Made by a program: the position numbers and the translations under genes
Part shown: piece after piece, positions 6,656 to 13,734 of the stretch
Position numbering within the stretch: position 1 is the stretch's first letter
How the letters are laid out: every line of letters starts with the position of its first letter
Assembly (NCBI GenBank): GCA_036554605.1
Contig: DATBMY010000548.1
Coordinates: forward strand, 1-20,524
From: DATBMY01 sp036554605
GTDB taxonomy: Bacteria; Acidobacteriota; Blastocatellia; UBA7656
DNA: 20,524 bases
Direction of reading: 5' to 3'
Notes under the pieces: model-generated
Told to the model about the DNA's origin: nothing
The model's database searches: none
What the model saw: only the letters and a program-made list of their open reading frames with translations

Positions 6656-7828
6656 TCATCGCGCTTCCACCCGCGCGCCATCCTCTATGGTATTGGCCGG
6701 GTGGATGATGATTTCGGTCTTCTCTTCAAGGCCGTCAAGCAGCTCGACTTCAAAATGGCTCCTGTGGCCGATTCTGACCTCCCGCTTTCGCGCCCTTCCC
6801 TGATCGAGCGCGAAGACGGCCCAGCCTTCGCCGCTTCTAAAGAGCGCGCTCGCCGGTATCTTTAAGACGTCGCCTGCTTCCCATAGAATCGTCCGCGCCT
6901 CGACCCTGTAGCCGTCGCCGAGCAGTCCCGGCGGGTCAACAAAGTCGGCGACTATATTGACGCGCTGCTCTTCTATGCCGAGCGCCGACAGCTTCGTAAA
7001 AGCCGCCGCCTCGACAGTTCGCACCCTTGCGCGGAGCGTCCCCTCCCCTCCCCAGTTTTCGAGCAGAACCGTCATTCCCGGCCGCACCTTTACCGCGTCG
7101 GTCGACAGCAAATCGACGACGACCTCAAGCCTTTCGGGATCGCCAACCACGATCAGCGGCGTCCCGGCCGTGACCACGCGCTCGCTCTTTTCGACTACCC
7201 GCAAGACCCGCCCCGGAACCGGCGAGCGCAGCTCTATGACCCCCGCGTCCTGCATACGCCTGGCGTCGACTGCTATCAAAGCGGCTTTCGCGGCCTGCAC
7301 GTCGGCGGAGGCGGCCTGCGCCTTGAATCGAGCCGCTTCCATCTCGTTTCCGAGCGTCGTTTGAAGATTGCGCGCCTGCTCGAATGATTGCTTCGAGATC
7401 ACGCCGCTTTCGAGCAGGCTTTCGGCCCGCTCGCGCTCGCGCCGCGCCTGGTCGTAATCGGCTCGCGCGCGGCTCACACGCTCGTCGGCTTCACGCTTGA
7501 GAGCCTCGGCCGCCTTGACGCGCGCAAGCGCCTCCGTCCGCTCGCGCTCGTCGAGCGGGAGCGGCGTTATGGCGGCGACGACCTGGCCTGCCTTCACAAG
7601 ATCGCCGTCGTGCAGCTCTACGCGCCGCATGCGGCCCGCGACCGGCGAGGCGATCACGTACCGGTCGTGAGCCCGCGCTTCCCCCTCTTCGTCAATCGTG
7701 ACCATAATCGGCCCTCTTGAAACGCGCGCCACCTCGACGGGTATGGGCGAAGGAATGAGCGCGATCACGATCAAGGCGAGCAGCCCCAGCACAACAACTA
7801 TCGGCACAGTCTTTCTTAGAAGCTTCAT
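6656..7828 (-). CDS. HlyD/RND-type periplasmic adaptor of an ABC exporter
   Basis: About 390 residues. An N-terminal anchor helix (residues 7-29) is followed by a lipoyl-type half (VIASPVAGRMRRVELHDGDLVKAGQVV), a long alpha-helical hairpin rich in Ala/Glu/Arg (about 90-200, coiled coil), the second lipoyl half (IELRSPVPGRVLRVVEKSERVV) and beta-barrel/membrane-proximal domains with LKIPASALF. It would bridge the inner-membrane ABC permease to an outer-membrane channel. A GTG at 7835-7837 overlaps the permease stop, but the ATG at 7826-7828 has GAGGGAG eight bases upstream and gives a typical N-terminus (MKLLRKTV), so I chose it. No TolC-like partner gene is in the window. Confidence 0.9.
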   Translation of the reverse strand: MKLLRKTVPIVVVLGLLALIVIALIPSPIPVEVARVSRGPIMVTIDEEGEARAHDRYVIASPVAGRMRRVELHDGDLVKAGQVVAAITPLPLDERERTEALARVKAAEALKREADERVSRARADYDQARRERERAESLLESGVISKQSFEQARNLQTTLGNEMEAARFKAQAASADVQAAKAALIAVDARRMQDAGVIELRSPVPGRVLRVVEKSERVVTAGTPLIVVGDPERLEVVVDLLSTDAVKVRPGMTVLLENWGGEGTLRARVRTVEAAAFTKLSALGIEEQRVNIVADFVDPPGLLGDGYRVEARTILWEAGDVLKIPASALFRSGEGWAVFALDQGRARKREVRIGHRSHFEVELLDGLEEKTEIIIHPANTIEDGARVEAR

Positions 7829-7833
7829 AACGG

Positions 7834-10197
7834 TCACTCCCTCGTCTTTAACACGGCGACCAGGTCCATGCGACGAATCCTTAAATAGACGAGCAGGCCC
7901 GAAAAGAGCCCCGCGGCCAGGACCACGATTATGGGAAAGATAAACGTCGCTCGCCCGAAAACCACCGGTATGCGGTATAGCTCAGTGTCGAGCGCCCGGA
8001 CGAGCAGCGCGCATATACCCATCCCCATTGCAAGCCCGAGAGGGAGAGCCGCCAGCGTCAATACGGCCTGCTCGCCCAACAGCATCACGGCGACTTCCCT
8101 GCGGGTAAAACCGAGCACCCTGAGCGAGGCCAGCTCGCGCCCGCGCTCCGATAATGCAATGCGCGCTCCGTTATAGACCATCGCAACGGCGATGACGCAG
8201 GCGAAGATGATGACCGCGGTCATCGAAATCAGCAGGCTTTCGGCGACGGTCCCGAGAAAGCTCTCGATCATCGTCTCTCGGATGGCGACGCCGCCGATCG
8301 CGGGCGTTCGCTTCAGCAGGCTGTAGAGTTCCGGCGCGGCGCGCGAGTCGACCGCGAGGTGCGCGCCCGAAATTGTCCCGCCTTCCCTCATAAATCGATT
8401 GAGCGCGCCCAGCTCCATGTATGCGCCTATTCCGATAAACTCGTCGACGAGCCCCGCCACCGGGATCTCCTTTTTTTGACGCGCGCCTTCGAGCACCTCA
8501 ATCATGACGGGCTGGCCCGGGCTAACGCCGAGCAGGCTTGCAAGCTTCGATGAAATGATGATGCCGTCCGGCGGGACCTCTACCTCGCGAAGCCGCACGT
8601 CGAGCAGCCGCCTGAGTTCGGAGCCACGCTCTATGCCCAGCAGCGCGAGGCGGCGCTGGCGATGATTAAATCGCAGCCTCACCGGAACGGCCCGGAAGGC
8701 CTCGGACCGCACGACCCCGGGCAGGTGCGTCAGGTCGTATCGCGCGCGAGACGTGAGCGGCTCGTTAAATGTCACGGTGACATCTTCGCGCTGCACGGTC
8801 CTGAATTGCACTTCGATGATATGATCGAGCGCGTCGAAGAAGTATCGCCCCAGGACGAGAATCGCGATTGCCATCGATATGCCGAGCACCGTGAGGGCGG
8901 CCTTCCAGGGGCGGCGCTCGATGTTGCGCAGCACCATGCGCGCGGCGGGAGATAAGAGTCTGCCTATCAGACGGCGCTCGGCCCACCCCTGGCGAAAGCG
9001 GGCCGGCGGCTCGGGGCGCATCGCCTCGGCCGGCGGGAGCTTGATTACGCGGCGCACAGCCAGCACCGCCCCAATCAATGCCGCGCCCGCGCTGATGGCG
9101 GCCGCAAATAAAAGCGTCGCGAGCCCCGGCGAAAAGGCTATGACCGGCAATCGAAAGAATCGCGAGTAGATCTCGGCAAGCCCCCCGCCAAGCCATACGC
9201 CGAGCGCCGTGCCCGCCGCCGCGCCGGCTATGACGGAGACGAGCGCGAACTTCAAATAGTGACCGGCTATCGCAGCGCTGCCGTAACCGAACGCCTTTAG
9301 CACGGCAATCTGGTCGCGTTGCGTATTGATGAGGCGCGATAGCACCATATGTATGAGGAACGCCGCCACGCCCAGAAAAATCGGCGGCACGAACAGACCC
9401 GTGAGGCGATCCTGTGTTATCTCATCGGAAAAGAACCGGTGCGATATCTGATCGTCGCGACCGTAAGCGCCGAGCCCGCCGTATCGCTCAAGCAGCAGAT
9501 CGAGGCGATCAATGACATCCTGCTCGCTTGTGCCCGGCAATAGCGTAAGCGTCACGTTATTGAAGCCGCCCTCCATGGAGAAGGCCGCGCTTAGCGCTTC
9601 GCGGCTCATCCATATAACCCCGAAACGCCGGTTATCAGGAAATATGGCGGCGCTCTGGATCTCGTAGACAAATTCGGGCGAGATGGCCACGCCGACTATC
9701 TTGAGCCGCTCCCACCGGCCGTTGATGACCGCGCCCATCGTCTGCCCGAGTTCGAGGCCGTTAGCATCGGCGAAGGCTTCACTGATTATCACCTCGTCGC
9801 GACGACCGGGCTCGACCCAGTTGCCGCGCCGCAGGTGTATATCGTTGAGCATAGGCGCGCGCCGCTCCGGAATTGAGATGAGACGACCGGTGGCAGGCTC
9901 GTCGAGCCCCGGCACGTCAAGCGTCACTTCCATGACGGTGCGAGTCTGGACGGCGGCGACCCCCGCTATCGACGAGATTTCGCCGGAAAGCAGATCGGGA
10001 GCCCGTTTCAGATGAGCGAAGACGTGAGCAAAGCGATAGCTGTCATAGTAGATCGCCTGCGAGACGAGCAGCGATTCATACGCGCTGCGCATGGTGATAT
10101 AGACGGCAATGCCGCAGGCGACTACCATAGCGACTGCGATGACCTGCCCGCGCAGGTGCATAAGGTCGCGAATCAGCTTTCGGTTCAATGCGGTCAT
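7834..10197 (-). CDS. FtsX/MacB-type ABC exporter permease, double-FtsX
   Basis: 787 residues. Predicted membrane helices are one at about 17-37, three at about 269-383, one at about 434-454 and three in the last 130 residues. Two large extracytoplasmic regions separate them (MacB_PCD-like, roughly 38-265 and 455-655). Both FtsX cores carry the expected cytoplasmic loop signatures: NTQRDQIAVLKAFGY in the first half and LSERGRELASLRVLGFTRREV in the second. This is the eight-helix duplicated form, so one polypeptide may supply both halves of the transporter. The adaptor gene follows with overlap. The ATPase gene lies upstream after an 86-base repeat-filled gap. The substrate (lipid, peptide or antibiotic) is unknown. 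Confidence 0.92.
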   Translation of the reverse strand: MTALNRKLIRDLMHLRGQVIAVAMVVACGIAVYITMRSAYESLLVSQAIYYDSYRFAHVFAHLKRAPDLLSGEISSIAGVAAVQTRTVMEVTLDVPGLDEPATGRLISIPERRAPMLNDIHLRRGNWVEPGRRDEVIISEAFADANGLELGQTMGAVINGRWERLKIVGVAISPEFVYEIQSAAIFPDNRRFGVIWMSREALSAAFSMEGGFNNVTLTLLPGTSEQDVIDRLDLLLERYGGLGAYGRDDQISHRFFSDEITQDRLTGLFVPPIFLGVAAFLIHMVLSRLINTQRDQIAVLKAFGYGSAAIAGHYLKFALVSVIAGAAAGTALGVWLGGGLAEIYSRFFRLPVIAFSPGLATLLFAAAISAGAALIGAVLAVRRVIKLPPAEAMRPEPPARFRQGWAERRLIGRLLSPAARMVLRNIERRPWKAALTVLGISMAIAILVLGRYFFDALDHIIEVQFRTVQREDVTVTFNEPLTSRARYDLTHLPGVVRSEAFRAVPVRLRFNHRQRRLALLGIERGSELRRLLDVRLREVEVPPDGIIISSKLASLLGVSPGQPVMIEVLEGARQKKEIPVAGLVDEFIGIGAYMELGALNRFMREGGTISGAHLAVDSRAAPELYSLLKRTPAIGGVAIRETMIESFLGTVAESLLISMTAVIIFACVIAVAMVYNGARIALSERGRELASLRVLGFTRREVAVMLLGEQAVLTLAALPLGLAMGMGICALLVRALDTELYRIPVVFGRATFIFPIIVVLAAGLFSGLLVYLRIRRMDLVAVLKTRE

Positions 10198-10290
10198 AAG
10201 ATTATCAAGTGGTCAGTGGTTCTCGCATTTCAAATATGCATTTTCATATTTCAGATTCTTCTAACTGACCCATGACCCCTGACTCACCAC
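10198..10290. repeat. Heptad-period inverted repeat within the exporter operon
   Basis: The gap between the ATPase and permease genes is filled by units of seven. On the plus strand CTGACCC, ATGACCC and CTGACTC follow one another near 10264-10284, and GTGGTCA, GTGGTTC near 10209-10222 form the opposing arm. In between, AAATATG (10232-10238) pairs with CATATTT (10245-10251), with partial pairing extending to 10227-10256. The ATPase stop codon (10284-10286) is inside the right-hand array. Confidence 0.65.
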
Positions 10291-11012
10291 GACAGTTCAC
10301 CGGGCGATAGTTTCCTTTCGTTCGTGCGTTGCTCGACTATCTGGCCGCTGCTGATACGAATGACGCGGTCGGCCATGCCCGCAATCGCCGCGTTATGAGT
10401 TATGACGGCGGTGGTCGTTCCAAGCTCCTGGTTTACGCGCTCAAGCACTTCAAGCACGATCTTTCCGGTCGCGAAATCGAGCGCGCCGGTTGGCTCATCG
10501 CACAACAAGACGTCGGGCCGCTTTGCAATCGCGCGTGCTATCGCAACCCGCTGCTGCTCACCGCCCGACAGTTGCGATGGAAAGTGATTCATACGGTCCC
10601 CGAGGCTGACCAGCTTCAATGCCTCGGCCGGGTCAAGCGGGCGCTCGGCGATGTCGGTCACCAGCGCGACATTTTCGAGAGCCGTGAGGCTCGGGATGAG
10701 ATTGTAGAACTGGAAGACAAACCCTACGTGCTCGCGCCGGAATCTCGTAAGCGCTTTATCGCCCGCCGCCGTCAGGTTATGGTCGAGATAGCGCACCTCG
10801 CCGCTCGTGGGCGTATCGAGCCCGCCAAGTATATTGAGCAAGGTTGATTTGCCGCTGCCGGACGGCCCCAGCAGGACGACGAATTCGCCCGAGTAGAGAT
10901 CTAAATCGACCGCGCGCAGCGCGTGCACTTCGACCTCGCCCATGCGATAAAGTTTCGAGACCGAACGTACGTGAAAAACCGCCTCGCGCTCTTTTTTTGC
11001 CGTTGCCCTCAC
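10284..11012 (-). CDS. MacB/LolD-type ABC transporter ATPase
   Basis: 242 residues with a complete ABC ATPase motif set: Walker A GPSGSGKST (49-57), Q-loop VFQFYNLIP (Gln101), signature LSGGEQQ (148-154), Walker B VLLCDEPTGALD with Glu173, and H-loop THN (His206). The sequence LGDRMNHFPSQLSGGEQQRVAIARA is typical of the MacB/LolD/DevA branch that pairs with FtsX-type permeases. It powers the exporter encoded immediately downstream. The start is GTG at 11010-11012 with AAGGA about ten bases upstream. The N-terminus before HVRSVSKLY is basic and may be shorter in reality. Confidence 0.94.
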   Translation of the reverse strand: MRATAKKEREAVFHVRSVSKLYRMGEVEVHALRAVDLDLYSGEFVVLLGPSGSGKSTLLNILGGLDTPTSGEVRYLDHNLTAAGDKALTRFRREHVGFVFQFYNLIPSLTALENVALVTDIAERPLDPAEALKLVSLGDRMNHFPSQLSGGEQQRVAIARAIAKRPDVLLCDEPTGALDFATGKIVLEVLERVNQELGTTTAVITHNAAIAGMADRVIRISSGQIVEQRTNERKLSPGELSW

Positions 11013-11299
11013 AGCCGCACCATCCTTAATGCGCCCGACCGGCTATAAAGAAAGAGTGCAACATATATGCCCAGGCGCGGCGGACTTAAGCCCTGTTTTA
11101 TCCGCCCGTGTTTGCGCAAAAGACCGGCAAAACCGGCCTTCTTGCGAGCTTTCGCCCATCCCTGTGCGGAACTTTGCGCAGGCAATCCCGGCAGGTTTAT
11201 CAAATGTATCGTGAGTGTCAGTATCGATTTGGGCAGCCAGATTACTTTACTCGGCCACCGGGCCAGCTCTCTTCGATTCAAGCCACAAGCCGTGCGGGC

Positions 11300-11316
11300 C
11301 TCGCTTTGAAAGCGAG
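11300..11316. promoter_or_regulatory. Perfect palindrome, candidate operator
   Basis: CTCGCTTTGAAAGCGAG is an 8-base inverted repeat around a single central base. It lies just upstream of TATATAAG (11323-11330), where a -35 element would be expected, and about 80 bases before the DUF1080 start. It could be a dimeric regulator site. As RNA it could also form a small hairpin. Confidence 0.4.
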
Positions 11317-11335
11317 ATCCGATATATAAGTTTGA

Positions 11336-11352
11336 AATCCGCGCGGCGGATT
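11336..11352 (+). promoter_or_regulatory. Leader hairpin before the DUF1080 gene
   Basis: AATCCGC (11336-11342) and GCGGATT (11346-11352) are perfect complements around a three-base GCG loop. If transcription starts near 11337 or upstream, this would be at the start of the mRNA leader. A protein-binding site is equally possible. Confidence 0.35.
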
Positions 11353-11397
11353 ACGACGGCGCGGGCGAGTGGGTCCAAAAAATATAAGGAGCAAGAT

Positions 11398-12345
11398 ATG
11401 TCTCTGATATTGAGAAGCATTTTTTTGATCTGCATGCTGGGCGTTGCGAGCGCCGTCTCGGGCCAATCGGAGAATGACGCGCGCTCGGCGATAGAAGGGC
11501 GGTGGGATATAACCGTTAACACGGGCGCGTCCACATATCCTTCGTGGCTCGAGGTGAAGAAATCCGGGCGCTCGAATCTTGCCGGCAGCTTCGTCGGTCG
11601 CTCGGGAAGCGCGCGGCCAATATCGAGAATAGAGTATGCCGGCGGGCAGATGCGTTTTTCGATCCCGCCGCAATGGGAGATGTTCCGCGAAGATATGCAG
11701 TTTGAAGGCAAGCTCGAAGGAGACGTATTGCGCGGCTGGACCACGAGCGAGAGAGGAACGCGCGTCGAGTGGACGGCGCGCCGCGCGCCGTCGCTCAGGC
11801 GCTCCGGGGAGCCGCGATGGGGCAAGCCCATATCGCTTTTCAACGGGACCGATCTCAAGGGATGGCGCTGGACCGGCACAAACCAGTGGCAGGCGGTCAA
11901 AGGCGTTTTGACCAACGTGAAGTCGGGAGCCAATCTTGTGACGGAAGCCAGATTCGAAGACTTCAAGCTTCACCTGGAGGTTCGCTATCCGAAGGGCGGC
12001 AACAGCGGAGTCTATTTGCGCGGGCGATATGAAGTGCAGGTGCAAGACAGCTTCGGACTTGAGCCGGCGAGCGATCATCTCGGCGCGATCTACGGCTTTT
12101 TGTCGCCGAACCAGCAGGCCGCGCGCCCGCCTGGCGAATGGCAGACATTGGACATAACTCTCGTAGGGCGACTGGTGACGGTCGCGGTTAACGGTCGCGT
12201 GATCATATGCAATCAGGAGATTCCGGGCATCACCGGCGGCGCGCTCGACAGCGATGAGGGCGCGCCGGGTCCTATATATCTTCAAGGCGACCACGGCCCC
12301 GTCGAGTATCGCAACATAACGCTCACGCCAAGCGTGAGAAAGTAA
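11398..12345 (+). CDS. Secreted DUF1080 (3-keto-disaccharide hydrolase-like) protein
   Basis: 315 residues. A signal peptide (LRSIFLICMLGVASAVSGQ) directs export. Residues about 30-128 form a beta-rich N-terminal region (GRWDITVNTG ... LEGDVLRGWTT) with lipocalin-like character. Residues about 143-312 match the DUF1080/PF06439 LamG-like fold, with PISLFNGTDLKGW, the GNSGVYLRGRYEVQVQD core, PPGEWQTLDI, AVNGRVI and GPIYLQGDHGPVEYRNI. Family members act on or bind modified glycosides outside the cytoplasm. An in-frame upstream extension exists, but the ATG at 11398 has AAGGAG six bases before it and gives a clean signal peptide. The stop codon lies inside the 12336-12427 repeat. Confidence 0.9.
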   Translation: MSLILRSIFLICMLGVASAVSGQSENDARSAIEGRWDITVNTGASTYPSWLEVKKSGRSNLAGSFVGRSGSARPISRIEYAGGQMRFSIPPQWEMFREDMQFEGKLEGDVLRGWTTSERGTRVEWTARRAPSLRRSGEPRWGKPISLFNGTDLKGWRWTGTNQWQAVKGVLTNVKSGANLVTEARFEDFKLHLEVRYPKGGNSGVYLRGRYEVQVQDSFGLEPASDHLGAIYGFLSPNQQAARPPGEWQTLDITLVGRLVTVAVNGRVIICNQEIPGITGGALDSDEGAPGPIYLQGDHGPVEYRNITLTPSVRK

Positions 12346-12427
12346 AAAGTAAAAAGTTAAAAGTAAAAAGCCTGGGACGAAGCCACTTTTTACTTTTTAC
12401 TTTTAACTTTTTACTTTTTACTTTCTC
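12336..12427. repeat. 35-base perfect inverted repeat of heptamers (GTAAAAA-type)
   Basis: The left arm 12336-12370 is built of GTAAAAA, GTAAAAA, GTTAAAA, GTAAAAA. The right arm 12393-12427 is its exact reverse complement. A 22-base spacer (12371-12392) contains one extra CTTTTTA unit. The left arm starts in the last codons of the DUF1080 gene and includes its TAA (12343-12345). As RNA it would form a very stable hairpin with U-rich 3' strand, so it may also terminate transcription. Confidence 0.85.
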
Positions 12428-12445
12428 CTGGTGCAGCAAAAACCG

Positions 12446-12514
12446 GTCTATAGACGGGCAAGGCTGTCGCAAGTCATTTGTTGACTCAAGCGGTCGCTTA
12501 ATGATTTCTTGAGT
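12446..12514. promoter_or_regulatory. Candidate regulatory palindromes upstream of the small exported protein
   Basis: GTCTATAGAC (12446-12455) is a perfect 10-base palindrome. Further on, ACTCAAG (12484-12490) and CTTGAGT (12508-12514) form an inverted repeat with a 17-base spacer, and TTGACT (12481-12486) resembles a -35 element. No good -10 follows at normal spacing. Either palindrome could be an operator; evidence is positional only. Confidence 0.3.
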
Positions 12515-12588
12515 TTAGCCCGAAAGAGGATATGGAACGGCGCTTGCCCTTCGAACGCTCGCTACAACTTAATCAGGAGGACAAGAGA

Positions 12589-12990
12589 TTGTTTAAAAAA
12601 ACTCTCATCATAGCAATCTGCGCGACTTTGATAGCCGCGTCGGGCATACGGCCGGCTTATGCCGCCGAAAAGAAGAATAAAGAAGATAGGATGGCAGAAA
12701 AGGTCCGCGCAGGTGTTCAGAAGCTAGGCGTCGGGCAAGATGCTCGTATCGAGCTAAAGCTGCGCGATAAGACGAAGCTTGCGGGATACGTCAGCCAATC
12801 GAATGATGATAATTTCACGGTAACCGATATCAAGACGGGCAGCTCCACCGTTGTTAGCTACCCCGACGTTACGAAGGTTCAGGGTCATAATCTCTCGACC
12901 AGAACAAAGGTAATAATCGGCGTCGCAATCGCCGTCGCGGTGGCGATAGTGCTCTACTCGGTCAAAGGCGCTTTCTGCGACGGGTGCTGA
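12589..12990 (+). CDS. Small exported protein with predicted Sm/SH3-like barrel and C-terminal helix
   Basis: 133 residues from the chosen TTG start (12589-12591), which has a near-perfect AGGAGG (12575-12580) eight bases upstream and puts the signal peptide (FKKTLIIAICATLIAASG, ending AYA) at the N-terminus. An ATG at 12532 is in frame but lacks a spaced ribosome site and would add 19 polar residues. Residues 51-99 form an alternating beta pattern (ARIELKLRDKTKLAGYVSQ, then FTVTDI, VVSYPDVTKVQG) like small SH3/Sm-type barrels. Residues 106-125 are a hydrophobic helix, followed by a CDGC tail. Function unknown; probably periplasmic and membrane-anchored at its C-terminus. Confidence 0.75.
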   Translation: MFKKTLIIAICATLIAASGIRPAYAAEKKNKEDRMAEKVRAGVQKLGVGQDARIELKLRDKTKLAGYVSQSNDDNFTVTDIKTGSSTVVSYPDVTKVQGHNLSTRTKVIIGVAIAVAVAIVLYSVKGAFCDGC

Positions 12991-13006
12991 GCGCGGCAGA
13001 CAGTCG

Positions 13007-13723
13007 CTATCCGGCCAGCCCTCGAAGCAGTATCCCTGCTATATAAGCGAGCGCGGCGGCCAGCCCTCCGAGCGTCAAGGTCTCAAGCCCAGACCTCATC
13101 CAGGAGACCGTAGTCCAGCGGCTCTTGACCGATCCGATGGCGAAAAAGACGAGGCCCGTAAGCGCCGCCGCCACCACAAACGCGTTGCTCATCCCGAAGA
13201 TAAAAGGAACGAGCGGCACCAGGCCGCAGATGAGAAACGCGGCAAAGGTGGCGGCGGCCGCAAGCCACGGCGAGCGCACCTCGCGAGGCAGCCCGTACTC
13301 TTCCGTCAGCATCGTGCGAATCCATATCTCGCGATCCGATGTTATCAGCTCGACTACGCGGCGCAGATCCTCGCCTTCGAATCCCTTGGCGGCGAATATC
13401 TGCCGGACCTCTTCGCGCTCGCCTTCGGGAAAGCGGTCGATGTGGCGGTTCTCTATAAGCTCAAGGTGCTTGAGCTGCTCCTGCTCCGTGCGGGTGCCGA
13501 GATAGTTGCTCGCCGCCATCGAGAAACCGTCGGCGATGATGTTAGCCACGCCTATTATGAGAATGACGCTTGGCGAAAGGCTCGCCCCTACGACCCCGGC
13601 GACTACGGCGAATGTAGTCACCGCTCCGTCTATCCCGCCATATACAAAATCGCGGAGATAGCTGTGATCCGGCCCGGAGTGCAATCGCTCGCTTATCGCC
13701 TCAGGTGAATGATCGTGTTCCAT
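13007..13723 (-). CDS. VIT1/CCC1-family metal (Fe/Mn) transporter
   Basis: 238 residues. The N-terminal signature YLRDFVYGGIDGAVTTFAVV, then VANIIADGFSMAASNYLGT with the following TEQE, defines the VIT1/CCC1 family of proton-coupled iron/manganese transporters. A cytoplasmic acidic helical segment (about 80-145) carries the typical Glu-rich metal-binding loop. Three further hydrophobic helices follow (about 150-235), giving five in total. It probably moves Fe2+ or Mn2+ out of the cytosol. The ATG at 13723 is 11 bases after the stop of the SH3 lipoprotein gene, so they are likely co-transcribed. It is convergent with the small exported protein gene, 16 bases apart. Confidence 0.92.
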   Translation of the reverse strand: MEHDHSPEAISERLHSGPDHSYLRDFVYGGIDGAVTTFAVVAGVVGASLSPSVILIIGVANIIADGFSMAASNYLGTRTEQEQLKHLELIENRHIDRFPEGEREEVRQIFAAKGFEGEDLRRVVELITSDREIWIRTMLTEEYGLPREVRSPWLAAAATFAAFLICGLVPLVPFIFGMSNAFVVAAALTGLVFFAIGSVKSRWTTVSWMRSGLETLTLGGLAAALAYIAGILLRGLAG

Positions 13724-13734
13724 AACGCGCTCTA

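Larger units (their letters stand above)
11013..11397. other. 385-base non-coding divergent region
   Basis: No convincing gene lies here. Short open frames show neither a ribosome-binding site nor recognisable protein composition. The region separates the exporter ATPase (minus) from the DUF1080 gene (plus) and must hold both promoters. It contains two perfect inverted repeats (11300-11316 and 11336-11352) and a TATATAAG stretch at 11323-11330 that could serve as a -10 for the plus-strand gene. AAGGAG at 11386-11391 is the ribosome-binding site of that gene. Confidence 0.6.

Noticed and set aside
6646..6660. Terminator between convergent dapF and adaptor genes
   Set aside because: Only seven bases separate the stops and there is no usable stem. 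If a terminator exists it must lie within one of the genes.
11215..11397. N-terminal extension of the DUF1080 protein by 61 residues
   Set aside because: The extension covers both palindromes and the ribosome-binding site, and would bury the signal peptide. The ATG at 11398 is far better supported.
11278..12294. Minus-strand open frame of about 338 codons opposite the DUF1080 gene
   Set aside because: Composition is Arg/Ala-rich and featureless, while the plus strand has a signal peptide, a known domain and a ribosome-binding site.
12336..12427. CRISPR-like or mobile-element terminal repeat
   Set aside because: Units are seven bases with no spacers of constant length, and no transposase or cas gene lies nearby. 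It fits a simple-sequence palindrome instead.
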